A program made the position numbers and the translations under genes. Of a stretch of DNA of 9,120 nt, positions 1 to 7,125 are shown one piece after another (the stretch's first letter is position 1; every line of letters begins with the position of its first letter). The notes beneath the pieces were generated by a model. That model was not told where the DNA came from. It made no database searches and worked only from the letters and a program-made list of their open reading frames with translations. Source of the stretch: Clostridiales bacterium. GTDB taxonomy: Bacteria; Bacillota; Clostridia; Oscillospirales; Oscillospiraceae. The stretch is taken from positions 1-9,120 of the forward strand of contig JAAYCC010000183.1 of NCBI GenBank assembly GCA_012729875.1, written 5' to 3'.

Positions 1-10
1 CCGATATAAA

Positions 11-38
11 AAGACCGTCCGAGTACTCGGACGGTCTT
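11..38 (-). terminator. Rho-independent terminator of the EF-G-like gene
   Basis: A perfect 28-bp palindrome with two 14-nt arms lies 15 nt past the stop codon of the EF-G-like gene. Read on the minus strand, the GC-rich stem is followed directly by a T-run (TTTTTATAT, positions 10-2). On the plus strand no T-run follows, so it should act on minus-strand transcripts. A perfect palindrome must leave a few central bases unpaired as the loop. Confidence 0.9.
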
Positions 39-53
39 AATGCACATTAAAAA

Positions 54-2099
54 TCACTCGGCTTCAGCAAGTGCCTTTGCCTCATCAATGACCTTTTGCT
101 GTATGTTTCCGGGGGCTTCTTCGTAGCGCTCAAACTTGAAAACGAAACTGCCGCGCCCCTGTGTCATAGAGCGCAGATCTATGGTATAGCTGCTCATCTC
201 GGCCATGGGAACCTCCGCGTCAACTACAGTATATCCGTCGCTGTCCGGATTCATGCCCATAACACGGCCGCGGCGCTTGTTGAGGTCGCCTATAACGTCG
301 CCCATGTTTTCGCTCGGTACGGTGACCGCGAGTGTGCCGATGGGCTCAAGCATAGTCGGATTTGCGTTGTGTATGCCCTCCTTGTAGGCCAGCTGAGCGG
401 CGGTCTTAAAGGCTATTTCGTTGGAGTCGACAGGGTGATAGGAACCATCGTACAGAGTTGCCTTCAGACCGACTAGCGGGTAGCCCGCAAGTACGCCTTT
501 ATGGATAGCCTCGCGCAGACCCTTTTCAACTGCCGGGAAGAAGTTCCTAGGCACGCTGCCGCCGAAGACCTCCTCGGCAAATATGAGATCATCTGTCTCA
601 TCCTGAGGCTCAAAGCGAATCCAGACATCACCAAACTGTCCGCTGCCTCCAGACTGCTTTTTGTGACGGCCGTGTGCTTCAACTTTCTTTTTGATTTTTT
701 CGCGGTAGGGTACGCGTGCAGGAGCGAGCTCGGGCTCGACTCCAAAGCGTGTCCTGAGCTTGGAGCAGAGGACGTCCAGCTGGATATCACCGGCGCCGGA
801 GAGGACCATCTGGTGGGTCTCGCCGTTGTTTACTATGGTGAAAGAGATGTCCTCTTCGTTCAGACGTGTAAGCCCCGTTGCGATCTTGTCCTCCTGCCCC
901 TTGGTTTTGGGGCTGATGGCCATGGAGTATACGGGCTCGGCAAACTGAATTCGGGGCAGGACGATCTCCGCCTTCCCGTCTACCAGAGTATCGCCGGTCC
1001 TGTATTCCATCTTGCCGACGGCGGCTATGTCTCCGCAGATTATCTCTTTAATTTCTGTGTTCTTCTTGCCGCACATGGTGTAAAGTCTCCCGAGTTTATC
1101 CGAGGAGCCGGTGCGGCTGTTGCGCATGGACTGATCGGCGGTTATCTTACCGGAAACGACCTTAACGAACGAAAACTTGCCAAACTGGTCGGAGATCGTC
1201 TTGAAGACAAAGGCGACAGTGGTGCCGTTGGGGTCACAGGAGACCTCGGTTCCGTTCTCGGCCTTGAGAGCGGGCATGGCGTCCGGAGAGGGAACAAATT
1301 CGGTAACGCCGCGGAGCAGAGCTTCTGTCCCGACTCCGTTCATCGCGCAACCGCAGAACACCGGAAACACACTGCGCTCAATAAGTCCGGCCTTCAGACC
1401 TTCAACTATCTCCGCCTCGGTGAGAGCCAACTCTTCAAGGTATTTTTCCATGAGCTCCTCAGTGGTGGCGGCAGCCTCCATGAGAACCTCACGGAGCTCC
1501 TCGGCCCTTGCCTTGTCGGCATCGGGAACGGCGATCTTGGTGGTTTTTTTGCCGCTGGTCTGGTATGCGCAGTTGTGGACCAGATCAATAACGCCCGTGC
1601 CGTCGCTCATTGGAGCGGTGACTGCACAGACAGATGCTCCGAACTTATCCCGCAGGGCGGACAATACGGCGTTAAAGTCGCCGTGCTCCTCATCGAGCTT
1701 TGAAACATAGAACATAGCCGGAATGCCGGCGTTCTTAAGGTATTTCCAACTGCGCTCGGCACCAACGGAAAGTCCGTCCTTTGCTGTGCAGAAGATGACG
1801 CCCGCTTCGCTGACGCGTATGGCACAGAGTGCCTCAGAAGCAAAGTCGAAGTAGCCCGGACAGTCGAGTACATTGATTTTTGTACCATTGAACTCAACAG
1901 GAGCGACTGAGGCAGATATCGTTATCTGGCGCTTTGTTTCCTCTGCGTCGTAGTCGCAGACAGTGTTGCCGTCGGGCACCTTGCCCTGACGGTCAATAGC
2001 ACCGGTCATATAGAGCATGTTTTCCGCCAAACTCGTTTTGCCGCTGCCGCCGTGGCCCAAAAAGCAGATGTTGCGAATGTCCCTTGTCGTATAGCTCAT
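54..2099 (-). CDS. Elongation factor G-like GTPase (EF-G paralogue)
   Basis: A 681-aa translational GTPase of EF-G length and domain order. The G domain has the P-loop GHGGSGKT at residues 15-22, a switch I RQITI around 57-61, a G3 motif DCPGY at 79-83 and a G4 motif SKLD at 133-136. Domain II follows at about 290-370, then domain III. Domain IV carries the QSGGSGQFG region and a tip loop DGSYHPVDS that keeps the His of EF-G, and domain V is at the C-terminus. Canonical EF-G has DTPGH and NKxD, so Tyr replaces the G3 His and Ser the G4 Asn. From memory, Tyr at G3 is typical of the second EF-G type found beside the main fusA in many bacteria. The cellular role of that type is not settled, and a plain translocase is not assured. 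The ATG start has an AAGGAGA site (2108-2114) 8 nt upstream. The gene has its own promoter and terminator. Confidence 0.92.
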   Translation of the reverse strand: MSYTTRDIRNICFLGHGGSGKTSLAENMLYMTGAIDRQGKVPDGNTVCDYDAEETKRQITISASVAPVEFNGTKINVLDCPGYFDFASEALCAIRVSEAGVIFCTAKDGLSVGAERSWKYLKNAGIPAMFYVSKLDEEHGDFNAVLSALRDKFGASVCAVTAPMSDGTGVIDLVHNCAYQTSGKKTTKIAVPDADKARAEELREVLMEAAATTEELMEKYLEELALTEAEIVEGLKAGLIERSVFPVFCGCAMNGVGTEALLRGVTEFVPSPDAMPALKAENGTEVSCDPNGTTVAFVFKTISDQFGKFSFVKVVSGKITADQSMRNSRTGSSDKLGRLYTMCGKKNTEIKEIICGDIAAVGKMEYRTGDTLVDGKAEIVLPRIQFAEPVYSMAISPKTKGQEDKIATGLTRLNEEDISFTIVNNGETHQMVLSGAGDIQLDVLCSKLRTRFGVEPELAPARVPYREKIKKKVEAHGRHKKQSGGSGQFGDVWIRFEPQDETDDLIFAEEVFGGSVPRNFFPAVEKGLREAIHKGVLAGYPLVGLKATLYDGSYHPVDSNEIAFKTAAQLAYKEGIHNANPTMLEPIGTLAVTVPSENMGDVIGDLNKRRGRVMGMNPDSDGYTVVDAEVPMAEMSSYTIDLRSMTQGRGSFVFKFERYEEAPGNIQQKVIDEAKALAEAE

Positions 2100-2147
2100 G
2101 TGAGGTTTCTCCTTACTTTGTGTATTAAAAATTTAGTTTTTTCTTCT

Positions 2148-2172
2148 GTTTTGCGGCCAAAAAGGCCAAAAC
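2148..2172 (-). promoter_or_regulatory. 5' leader hairpin of the EF-G-like mRNA
   Basis: GTTTT and GGCC pair with GGCC and AAAAC around a 5-nt loop (2159-2163), giving a 9-bp stem with a 2-nt bulge at 2153-2154. If transcription starts near 2179, the hairpin sits at the very 5' end of the mRNA, about 50 nt before the start codon. No T-run follows on the minus strand, so it is not a terminator. A role in mRNA stability is a guess. Confidence 0.45.
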
Positions 2173-2185
2173 CCAATATAATATA

Positions 2186-2214
2186 ATTATACACGCCGCG
2201 TTTACCGTTTGCAA
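2186..2214 (-). promoter_or_regulatory. Sigma-A-type promoter of the EF-G-like gene
   Basis: On the minus strand, TTGCAA (-35, 2209-2214) and a perfect TATAAT (-10, 2186-2191) are separated by exactly 17 bp. The expected start is near 2179, giving a leader of about 80 nt before the ATG at 2099. The flanking DNA is very AT-rich, which raises the chance of a false -10, but the pairing with a good -35 at ideal spacing is convincing. Confidence 0.8.
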
Positions 2215-2228
2215 CAAATATTTATTTA

Positions 2229-2252
2229 TATCATATTTATTCGTATATGATA
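2229..2252. repeat. Inverted repeat upstream of the EF-G-like promoter
   Basis: TATCATAT and ATATGATA form perfect 8-bp arms around an 8-nt spacer, beginning 14 bp beyond the -35 box. The position suits an activator or repressor site. The sequence is nearly pure A/T, so chance is a real alternative. Confidence 0.3.
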
Positions 2253-2323
2253 AACGGCTGTAAAATATTTACGTGTTTCATTGGGGAATACATGTTTTTT
2301 CTGGAAAAGCTATAGATAGAGAC

Positions 2324-2347
2324 CGGCCCACCGTTTTTGGCGGGCCG
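2324..2347 (-). terminator. Probable terminator of the 827-aa membrane protein gene
   Basis: A 9-bp GC-rich stem (2324-2332 with 2339-2347, 6-nt loop) lies 21 nt past the stop codon. Its one imperfect pair is a G-U wobble in minus-strand RNA but an A-C mismatch in plus-strand RNA, so folding favours minus-strand transcripts. The downstream tract (GTCTCTATCTATAGCTTTT) is only moderately T-rich, so termination may be incomplete. Confidence 0.6.
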
Positions 2348-2368
2348 CTTGTATGCTTTTTCTTTCCG

Positions 2369-4852
2369 TCAGTTCCGCAGCCCGTAGGATATTACAAAAA
2401 GAGGTACAAGCCACAGTAGCATATATGTCATAATATTGCCGCAGCTGGCGGAGTCGTATGCGCCGCCCCAACACAGCGCAAGTATCAGGACAACACCTAT
2501 AACAGAGCCAAGCACGGACAATACCGAGCATATGCGCAGAGCAATATACAGCTTCCTGCCGCGTTTTGAAAGACCGGCGACCGCTCCCAGTCCGCCACGG
2601 GAGTACATTGCGGCGACAGTGCCCTTCTCCTCATATTCCGGCGAGGACATGCGGTAGCGGTCGGCAAAAGACGGAAAGTCGTATACGCCTGTGGGCAGCC
2701 GGAATTTTTGCTTTAAAAGCAGCGGAGTGACGTTAAAGTCCCTGATAGCAAATATTGGGTCGTTGTTTCCGGAAAGCAGGGTCACAAGAGCGCGCTGCAC
2801 AGATGCGACAGCGGTGTAGTTCATGGAAAAAAAGCCAGCAAGCGTGTCGTTTATAGCTGTGTAGACAGCGGTTTTGCTGGTGGCGTTTTTAGGCAACCTC
2901 ACGCCCATAAGCCGCATGAAGGCAGCCGTGCCGACATAGACATGGTCGCCGTTTATGCGCGCCAATATACCGCCCCCCTCATGGCAGGCGAAATCTTCGA
3001 CCTTCTGCATGGTACAGCCGTTTTTTCGCATCAGCTGGGTAAATACAGGGGCGGCGCCCATGCCCGCCGCAGAAATCATACTGCCGGTGTATGAGATGAC
3101 CTTCTGGGGACTTGTACCCTCGGCAATGGATATATCCGCTATGGATATAGTGCGGGAGGGAAACACATCGTTGTCTGTAATGACTATCCGGCGTATCCTT
3201 CCCAGCTCGGCGCAGCCGCCGTATCCGGCAATTGCAACTCTGCTGCGGGCAAGGCGTCTCGCAGTGACAGAGAAGGGCAGCGCAAAGCCTAGGAACGAGG
3301 ACAGTGAAGCACAGATGCTGATGCTTGCGCCAAAAGTGTGTATGAAGCTGGAACAGCTCTCGCTCACAAGGTAGCAGAACAGGCTTAGTATCAGACTGCC
3401 TGCTATCAGAACCGGGGCAAAGAGCTTATAGGCGTTTTCAAAAACATCTGCGGATTCGGCGTTCCGTACAAAGCCCGTGACCGGACGCTTTGATTTCGCC
3501 AGGGCGCAGCCCTCCTCGTCTATACCGGACTCGGACAGAATAACTGTGGGATCCTCGGCGGAAGAGGCGATAAAAAAGCTGATTGCAAAGCTCTCACAGC
3601 TCATTTTTGAGCCCCAGAGTGCAAAGGTCATTGACAGAGCCGATACGCCGCAGAAAGGAATCCCCAGCTTGGTGTTGCCTGTCAATGCAATGTATACGGC
3701 GTCTATCATAGAGACTATGGCAGATACTGAAATAAGCGACTCGGCGCCCGGCTTTCCCCGCATGAGAGAGGTCATACCGTTCGTAAATATATCCAGTCCG
3801 ATGAGCATGACGGTCAGCTCTAATATCATACATACCAGCGCCAGAACCGTTGGGCTCTTACCCAGAAGTCCGGCCGCAGGCAGACCGTAGGACAGATAGA
3901 CCAGAATCAGGGTCAGAACCGAGGCAAAAATACAGCGGAACTTGAGCGATGCGGACTGCTGGGCATAGAGCATGGCCGCCTTGTCAGGCGCAAGTTCGGG
4001 ATACTCCTCCTTTGATATGGCTTCGCGCTTTGCCCGAGCTTCTGCGCGGCGCTTTTCGCGCTTTGCGGCGGAGTATGCCATTACTGCGATCAATGGGGTA
4101 AGCAGCTTTTCCCTGAGGTCGGGTTTGTTTGTGTCCGTGCGCTCATCCCCGTATGCGTCGGAGTCATATTCCCCGTCTTCAGCGTATTCTGTACCGTCCG
4201 CAGCATCGTTTATCTCTGATGCGGAGGTGCGCCCATCCACGGCCGGAGGCTCAGAAGTTTCTCCCGCCCCAAATAAAGTCTCGGTGGGGGTAGATTCACT
4301 GTCCTCAGAAAAAATTTGCCGCATTGTGGGAGACGTAGCTTCCGTTTTGTCTTCTATTGCTGTGTCAGTGGGGATTTGCGGCTCCGTTTCAGCTGTTGAA
4401 GGCTTCTCAGGCCGATCTGAGATGTTCTCCCCGCCGGCGGAAGGCGCCCCGGCATTTGTAATCTCTTCAATATCCGACATCAGCATTATCTCTTCTATGC
4501 TGACTGCAGGTTTGCCTCCACCCGTAATCGGGCCGCCGCGCTCCGCGGTGTCTTCCGGCCTCTGCGAAACGCCGCGCTCGCTCTCAAGCCTGCGCAGCAG
4601 ATCGGACAGAGGCGTTTTTTCCGCGGACTCAGAAGCGCCGTCAAGCCCGTGAACGGTCGAAAGGCTTCCGACCTCCGCAGTTCCTATCGTGTCGTTTTCG
4701 GCGACATCCATGTTTATCGGACGTGACGGCTCCTGTGGGGGCATTTCAACTCCGCGTTTGATTATGCCGTTCTCAGCCTCGTACTCCGCGAGGATAGCCT
4801 CAACGGATAAATCATCCGAAGAGGCCGTGAAGTTCAGATTATCCTTCTCCAT
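2369..4852 (-). CDS. Membrane protein resembling a degenerate heavy-metal P-type ATPase, with a long acidic N-terminal tail
   Basis: An 827-aa protein of unknown function. Residues 1-250 are low-complexity, rich in D, E, S, T and P, and probably disordered. A basic helical stretch follows at 262-285. About eight membrane segments follow: near 306-323, 335-356, 372-391, 397-414, 478-496, 503-528, 767-794 and 806-824. This is the P1B ATPase order: four helices, a small soluble part, two helices, a large soluble part, two helices. Further matches are LGFALP (521-526) for the helix after CPC, IVITD (556-560) for the region before the phosphorylated Asp, HEGGGILARINGDHVYVG (624-641) for the N-domain GxG strand pair, and TAVYTAINDTLAGFF (661-675) for the end of the N domain. 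Only the Asp of DKTGT remains (DNDVF, 560-564). CPC reads LSS (517-519), and TGE and GDGxND are not seen. Transport activity is therefore unlikely. The start was chosen by its ribosome binding site. It is probably co-transcribed with rlmB, 109 nt upstream. Confidence 0.75.
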   Translation of the reverse strand: MEKDNLNFTASSDDLSVEAILAEYEAENGIIKRGVEMPPQEPSRPINMDVAENDTIGTAEVGSLSTVHGLDGASESAEKTPLSDLLRRLESERGVSQRPEDTAERGGPITGGGKPAVSIEEIMLMSDIEEITNAGAPSAGGENISDRPEKPSTAETEPQIPTDTAIEDKTEATSPTMRQIFSEDSESTPTETLFGAGETSEPPAVDGRTSASEINDAADGTEYAEDGEYDSDAYGDERTDTNKPDLREKLLTPLIAVMAYSAAKREKRRAEARAKREAISKEEYPELAPDKAAMLYAQQSASLKFRCIFASVLTLILVYLSYGLPAAGLLGKSPTVLALVCMILELTVMLIGLDIFTNGMTSLMRGKPGAESLISVSAIVSMIDAVYIALTGNTKLGIPFCGVSALSMTFALWGSKMSCESFAISFFIASSAEDPTVILSESGIDEEGCALAKSKRPVTGFVRNAESADVFENAYKLFAPVLIAGSLILSLFCYLVSESCSSFIHTFGASISICASLSSFLGFALPFSVTARRLARSRVAIAGYGGCAELGRIRRIVITDNDVFPSRTISIADISIAEGTSPQKVISYTGSMISAAGMGAAPVFTQLMRKNGCTMQKVEDFACHEGGGILARINGDHVYVGTAAFMRLMGVRLPKNATSKTAVYTAINDTLAGFFSMNYTAVASVQRALVTLLSGNNDPIFAIRDFNVTPLLLKQKFRLPTGVYDFPSFADRYRMSSPEYEEKGTVAAMYSRGGLGAVAGLSKRGRKLYIALRICSVLSVLGSVIGVVLILALCWGGAYDSASCGNIMTYMLLWLVPLFVISYGLRN

Positions 4853-4858
4853 ATTCCA

Positions 4859-4863
4859 CCTTT
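4859..4863 (-). promoter_or_regulatory. Ribosome binding site that fixes the start of the 827-aa gene
   Basis: AAAGG lies 6 nt before the ATG at 4852 on the minus strand. The open frame extends 46 codons further, to 4990, inside the end of rlmB. That extension (basic, no helix pattern, no good ribosome site) does not look like protein, so 4852 is preferred. Confidence 0.7.
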
Positions 4864-4914
4864 TTTTGTTTCCCGCGTCGGAATATCGCACAGAAAAAAG
4901 TCTCATATCAGGCT

Positions 4915-4931
4915 GCGGGAGTCGCACCCGC
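4915..4931 (-). other. Hairpin between rlmB and the 827-aa gene
   Basis: GCGGG and CCCGC form a 5-bp stem with a 7-nt loop in the 109-nt gap. The size matches a tRNA T-arm, but the loop (TGCGACT on the minus strand) lacks the TTC start and no other tRNA part is present. A run of six Ts lies about 15 nt further on, too far for a classical terminator. It may be a processing or attenuation signal, or nothing. Confidence 0.3.
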
Positions 4932-4961
4932 CTACCTTTACGGTACTGTTTCTCTCTACTG

Positions 4962-5714
4962 TTAAACCTCGCGCTGGCGGAGCGCCTCATAGATCATAAG
5001 GGCCGCTGCCGCGCTAGCGTTCAGCGAGGACACTTTTCCTTTCATGGGTATGCTCACGAGAAAATCGCAGCTCTCGGCTATAAGCCTGCCCATACCGCTG
5101 CCCTCGGAGCCTATTACTATACATACAGGACCGGTTAGATCGGTCTTCCACAGGGGACTTGTGCCGTCCGCCTCAGTACCGAAGATCCAAAGCCCCGCAT
5201 CCTTCAGCTCTCTCAGCGCCGAGCTGAGGTTCGCCACTCTGGCAACCGCCATATGCTCCGAAGCACCGGCGCTTGTCTTTTCTACAATAGCCGTTACTCC
5301 CGCACTGCGGCGTTTTGGAATGACTATGCCGTGCACTCCGGCGGCCTCTGCCGTGCGGACGATGGCTCCCAGATTGTGCGGATCGCTTATCTCGTCGCAA
5401 ACGACTATAAAGGGCGGCTCACCGCGCTCTGCGGCGATCTCTAGTATATCCGCCACAGTGCAGTATTCACGTGCAGCGGCCAGGGCTATAACGCCCTGAT
5501 GAGAGTGTGTCCTGCTCATGGCATCCAGCTTGCGCCTGTCCGCGTCAACGACCACGCAGCCGGCCTCGCGCGCTCTGGAGGCTATATGGCCGAGCGTTTT
5601 GTCTGTCTCGCCCTTCTGGATATAGACCTTGTCGATGGGGCGCCCCGCACGGAGCGCCTCAATCACGGCGTTGCGGCCTTCTATAATGTCTTCGCGGTCG
5701 TTTTCAAAATCCAT
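4962..5714 (-). CDS. rlmB: 23S rRNA (guanosine-2'-O-)-methyltransferase RlmB, SpoU/TrmH family
   Basis: A 250-aa SPOUT-class methyltransferase, close to the usual RlmB length (243 aa in E. coli). By family it uses SAM to methylate the 2'-hydroxyl of G2251 in the peptidyl-transferase loop of 23S rRNA. The N-terminal substrate-binding domain begins IIEGRNAVIEAL (10-21) and includes HSHQGV (70-75). The trefoil-knot SAM domain shows all three SpoU motifs: NLGAIVRTAEAAG (114-126), IGSEGSGMGR (201-210) and IPMKGKVSSLNAS (222-234). The closely related TrmH and rRNA paralogues share these motifs, so the exact target nucleotide is inferred. The gene starts 20 nt after metK ends. The frame could begin 8 codons earlier at a TTG (5738) overlapping the metK stop, but the ATG at 5714 has the better ribosome site. 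It is probably transcribed with metK, which supplies its cofactor. Confidence 0.93.
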   Translation of the reverse strand: MDFENDREDIIEGRNAVIEALRAGRPIDKVYIQKGETDKTLGHIASRAREAGCVVVDADRRKLDAMSRTHSHQGVIALAAAREYCTVADILEIAAERGEPPFIVVCDEISDPHNLGAIVRTAEAAGVHGIVIPKRRSAGVTAIVEKTSAGASEHMAVARVANLSSALRELKDAGLWIFGTEADGTSPLWKTDLTGPVCIVIGSEGSGMGRLIAESCDFLVSIPMKGKVSSLNASAAAALMIYEALRQREV

Positions 5715-5721
5715 TTTAATG

Positions 5722-5726
5722 TCTCC
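5722..5726 (-). promoter_or_regulatory. Ribosome binding site that fixes the rlmB start
   Basis: GGAGA on the minus strand lies 7 nt before the ATG at 5714. It would fall inside the coding region if the alternative TTG at 5738 were used, and that TTG has no comparable site. This supports a 250-aa rather than a 258-aa product. Confidence 0.7.
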
Positions 5727-5734
5727 GACTGTTG

Positions 5735-6946
5735 TCAAATATATTTCTTTGCTCTGTCCTTAAGCTCTTCGGCCATATCGGTGTGTTCCCACGGCAGGTC
5801 AACATCCGTTCTTCCGAAATGCCCGTAGGCCGCGGTCTGGCGGTAAATGGGACGCAGAAGATCAAGCTTTCTTATTATCATCGCCGGACGCAGATCGAAG
5901 CACTCGGATATGATCTGTGAGAGCTGATCGTCGGAAATAACGCCTGTGCCGCGGGTGTCCGCAAAGACAGAGACAGGACGGGCAACGCCTATGGCGTAAG
6001 CTATTTCAAGCTGGCACTGCTTTGCAAGACCGGCCGCAACTATGTTCTTGGCGATGTATCGGGCCATATATGTGGCGCTGCGGTCGACCTTTGTGGGATC
6101 CTTGCCGGAAAACGCGCCGCCGCCGTGGCAGGCATAGCCCCCGTAGGTGTCGACGATTATCTTACGGCCTGTGAGGCCGGAGTCGCCCACTGGACCGCCT
6201 ATTACGAAGCGGCCGGTGGGGTTAATAAATATTTTTGTATCTGCCGATATGAATTTCGAGGGGATAACGGGCTTGATCACACACTCGGTCACAGCTTCCC
6301 GCAGATCGCCGATAGAAACGGCGGCGTCGTGCTGGGTGGACACGACTATGGCGGGCATCCCCTGAACGGAGCCGTCGGGTCCGTAGAGAACGCTCACCTG
6401 GGTTTTGCCGTCCGGGCGCAGCCATTTAAGCTCGCCTGTCTTTCGAACTTCAGCAAGCCGGCGCGCAAGCCTGTGGGCGTAAGAAATGGGGGCGGGCATA
6501 AGCTCCGGCGTCTCATCGCAGGCGAAGCCGAACATCATGCCCTGGTCGCCCGCTCCGGTGTCCGAGAGGTCGCAGGAGTTTCCCCCGCCCTCGCGGCACT
6601 CATAGGACAGATTCACGCCCTGGGCAATGTCCGGGCTCTGTTCGTCGATAGAGGTGAGTACGGAGCAGGTTTTGCAGTCAAAGCCGTATTCCGGATCGTC
6701 ATAACCGATCTCGCCAACGGTCTTTCTCACTATCGAGGGTATATCCGCATAACAGGATGTCGAGATCTCGCCAAAAACAGTGACCATGCCCGTCGTTGTA
6801 ATGCACTCACAGGCGACGCGGGCGTTTTTGTCGTTTGTGAGTATAGAGTCCAAAACCGCGTCTGAAATCTGGTCGCACATCTTGTCCGGGTGTCCTTCGG
6901 TCACGGATTCGGATGTGAAAATCCTGTTAAAAGTTGCTGTTGCCAT
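5735..6946 (-). CDS. metK: S-adenosylmethionine synthetase (methionine adenosyltransferase)
   Basis: A 403-aa cytosolic enzyme that makes SAM from methionine and ATP. The full length and start fit the family (about 380-400 aa). Signature motifs are GHPDK (18-22), which contains an ATP-binding His and Asp, the GAGDQG hexapeptide (131-136), and the P-loop-like GGGAFSGKDPTKVDRS (275-290) with its conserved Lys, Asp and Arg. The C-terminus, with HFGR (376-379) and PWEHTD (385-390), is also typical. The ATG has only a weak ribosome site (GGGG at 6957-6960, 10 nt away). In many Firmicutes metK carries a SAM-I riboswitch. I could not recognise one in the 285-bp upstream gap. rlmB follows after 20 nt, and the rhomboid-like gene diverges upstream. 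Confidence 0.98.
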   Translation of the reverse strand: MATATFNRIFTSESVTEGHPDKMCDQISDAVLDSILTNDKNARVACECITTTGMVTVFGEISTSCYADIPSIVRKTVGEIGYDDPEYGFDCKTCSVLTSIDEQSPDIAQGVNLSYECREGGGNSCDLSDTGAGDQGMMFGFACDETPELMPAPISYAHRLARRLAEVRKTGELKWLRPDGKTQVSVLYGPDGSVQGMPAIVVSTQHDAAVSIGDLREAVTECVIKPVIPSKFISADTKIFINPTGRFVIGGPVGDSGLTGRKIIVDTYGGYACHGGGAFSGKDPTKVDRSATYMARYIAKNIVAAGLAKQCQLEIAYAIGVARPVSVFADTRGTGVISDDQLSQIISECFDLRPAMIIRKLDLLRPIYRQTAAYGHFGRTDVDLPWEHTDMAEELKDRAKKYI

Positions 6947-6967
6947 ATATCATCAACCCCGTTTCGA

Positions 6968-6999
6968 ATTATAAAGTATATTTTTCCCACATCTTAGCA
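6968..6999 (-). promoter_or_regulatory. Candidate metK promoter region
   Basis: Two possible -10 boxes are visible on the minus strand: a perfect TATAAT (6968-6973) and an extended-type TGCTAAGAT (6991-6999). Neither has a convincing -35 at 16-18 bp. The first would give a leader of about 15 nt. The region is AT-rich, so the exact start cannot be fixed by eye. Confidence 0.35.
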
Positions 7000-7075
7000 T
7001 ATTTTTTTCCAATAGAAAAGGGTAATATGGTTTCAAAGGCTTATTTTTATGTAAATCATAGAAATATTCCGCCCG

Positions 7076-7125
7076 GGAGCGCGGTCCCCCCCGTCCCGCA
7101 GTGCTCCTGTGAAAAACACAGCGGG
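7076..7125. other. GC-rich structured island in the metK/rhomboid gap
   Basis: In an otherwise AT-rich gap, about 60 GC-rich bases (7070-7130) can fold on either strand. One fold is GGAGC+GCGG (7076-7084) with CCGC (7096-7099) and GCTCC (7103-7107), beside CTGTG/CACAG (7107-7121) with an A5 loop on the plus strand. An exclusive alternative pairs CCCGC (7095-7099) with GCGGG (7121-7125). A run of C7 (7086-7092) is in the first loop. A T7 run (7142-7148) follows on the plus strand, after a weak stem. It does not match any riboswitch I know. Confidence 0.4.

Noticed and set aside
501..1703. 400-codon open frame on the plus strand
   Set aside because: It lies wholly antisense to the EF-G-like gene, has no recognisable domain, and is the usual shadow of a GC-rich coding strand.
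3972..4652. 226-codon plus-strand frame rich in Ser
   Set aside because: It is opposite the acidic tail of the 827-aa protein. The Ser-rich make-up follows from the complementary codons.
4915..4931. Possible tRNA fragment
   Set aside because: The stem and loop sizes fit a T-arm, but the loop lacks TTC and no acceptor, D or anticodon arm can be built around it.
4853..4990. 46-codon N-terminal extension of the 827-aa protein, overlapping rlmB
   Set aside because: There is no good ribosome site, the composition differs from the following tail, and it would run through the GC-rich hairpin. The ATG at 4852 has AAAGG at 6 nt.
6125..6865. 246-codon open frame on the plus strand
   Set aside because: It is antisense to metK, whose conserved motifs run through the same bases, and has no family resemblance.
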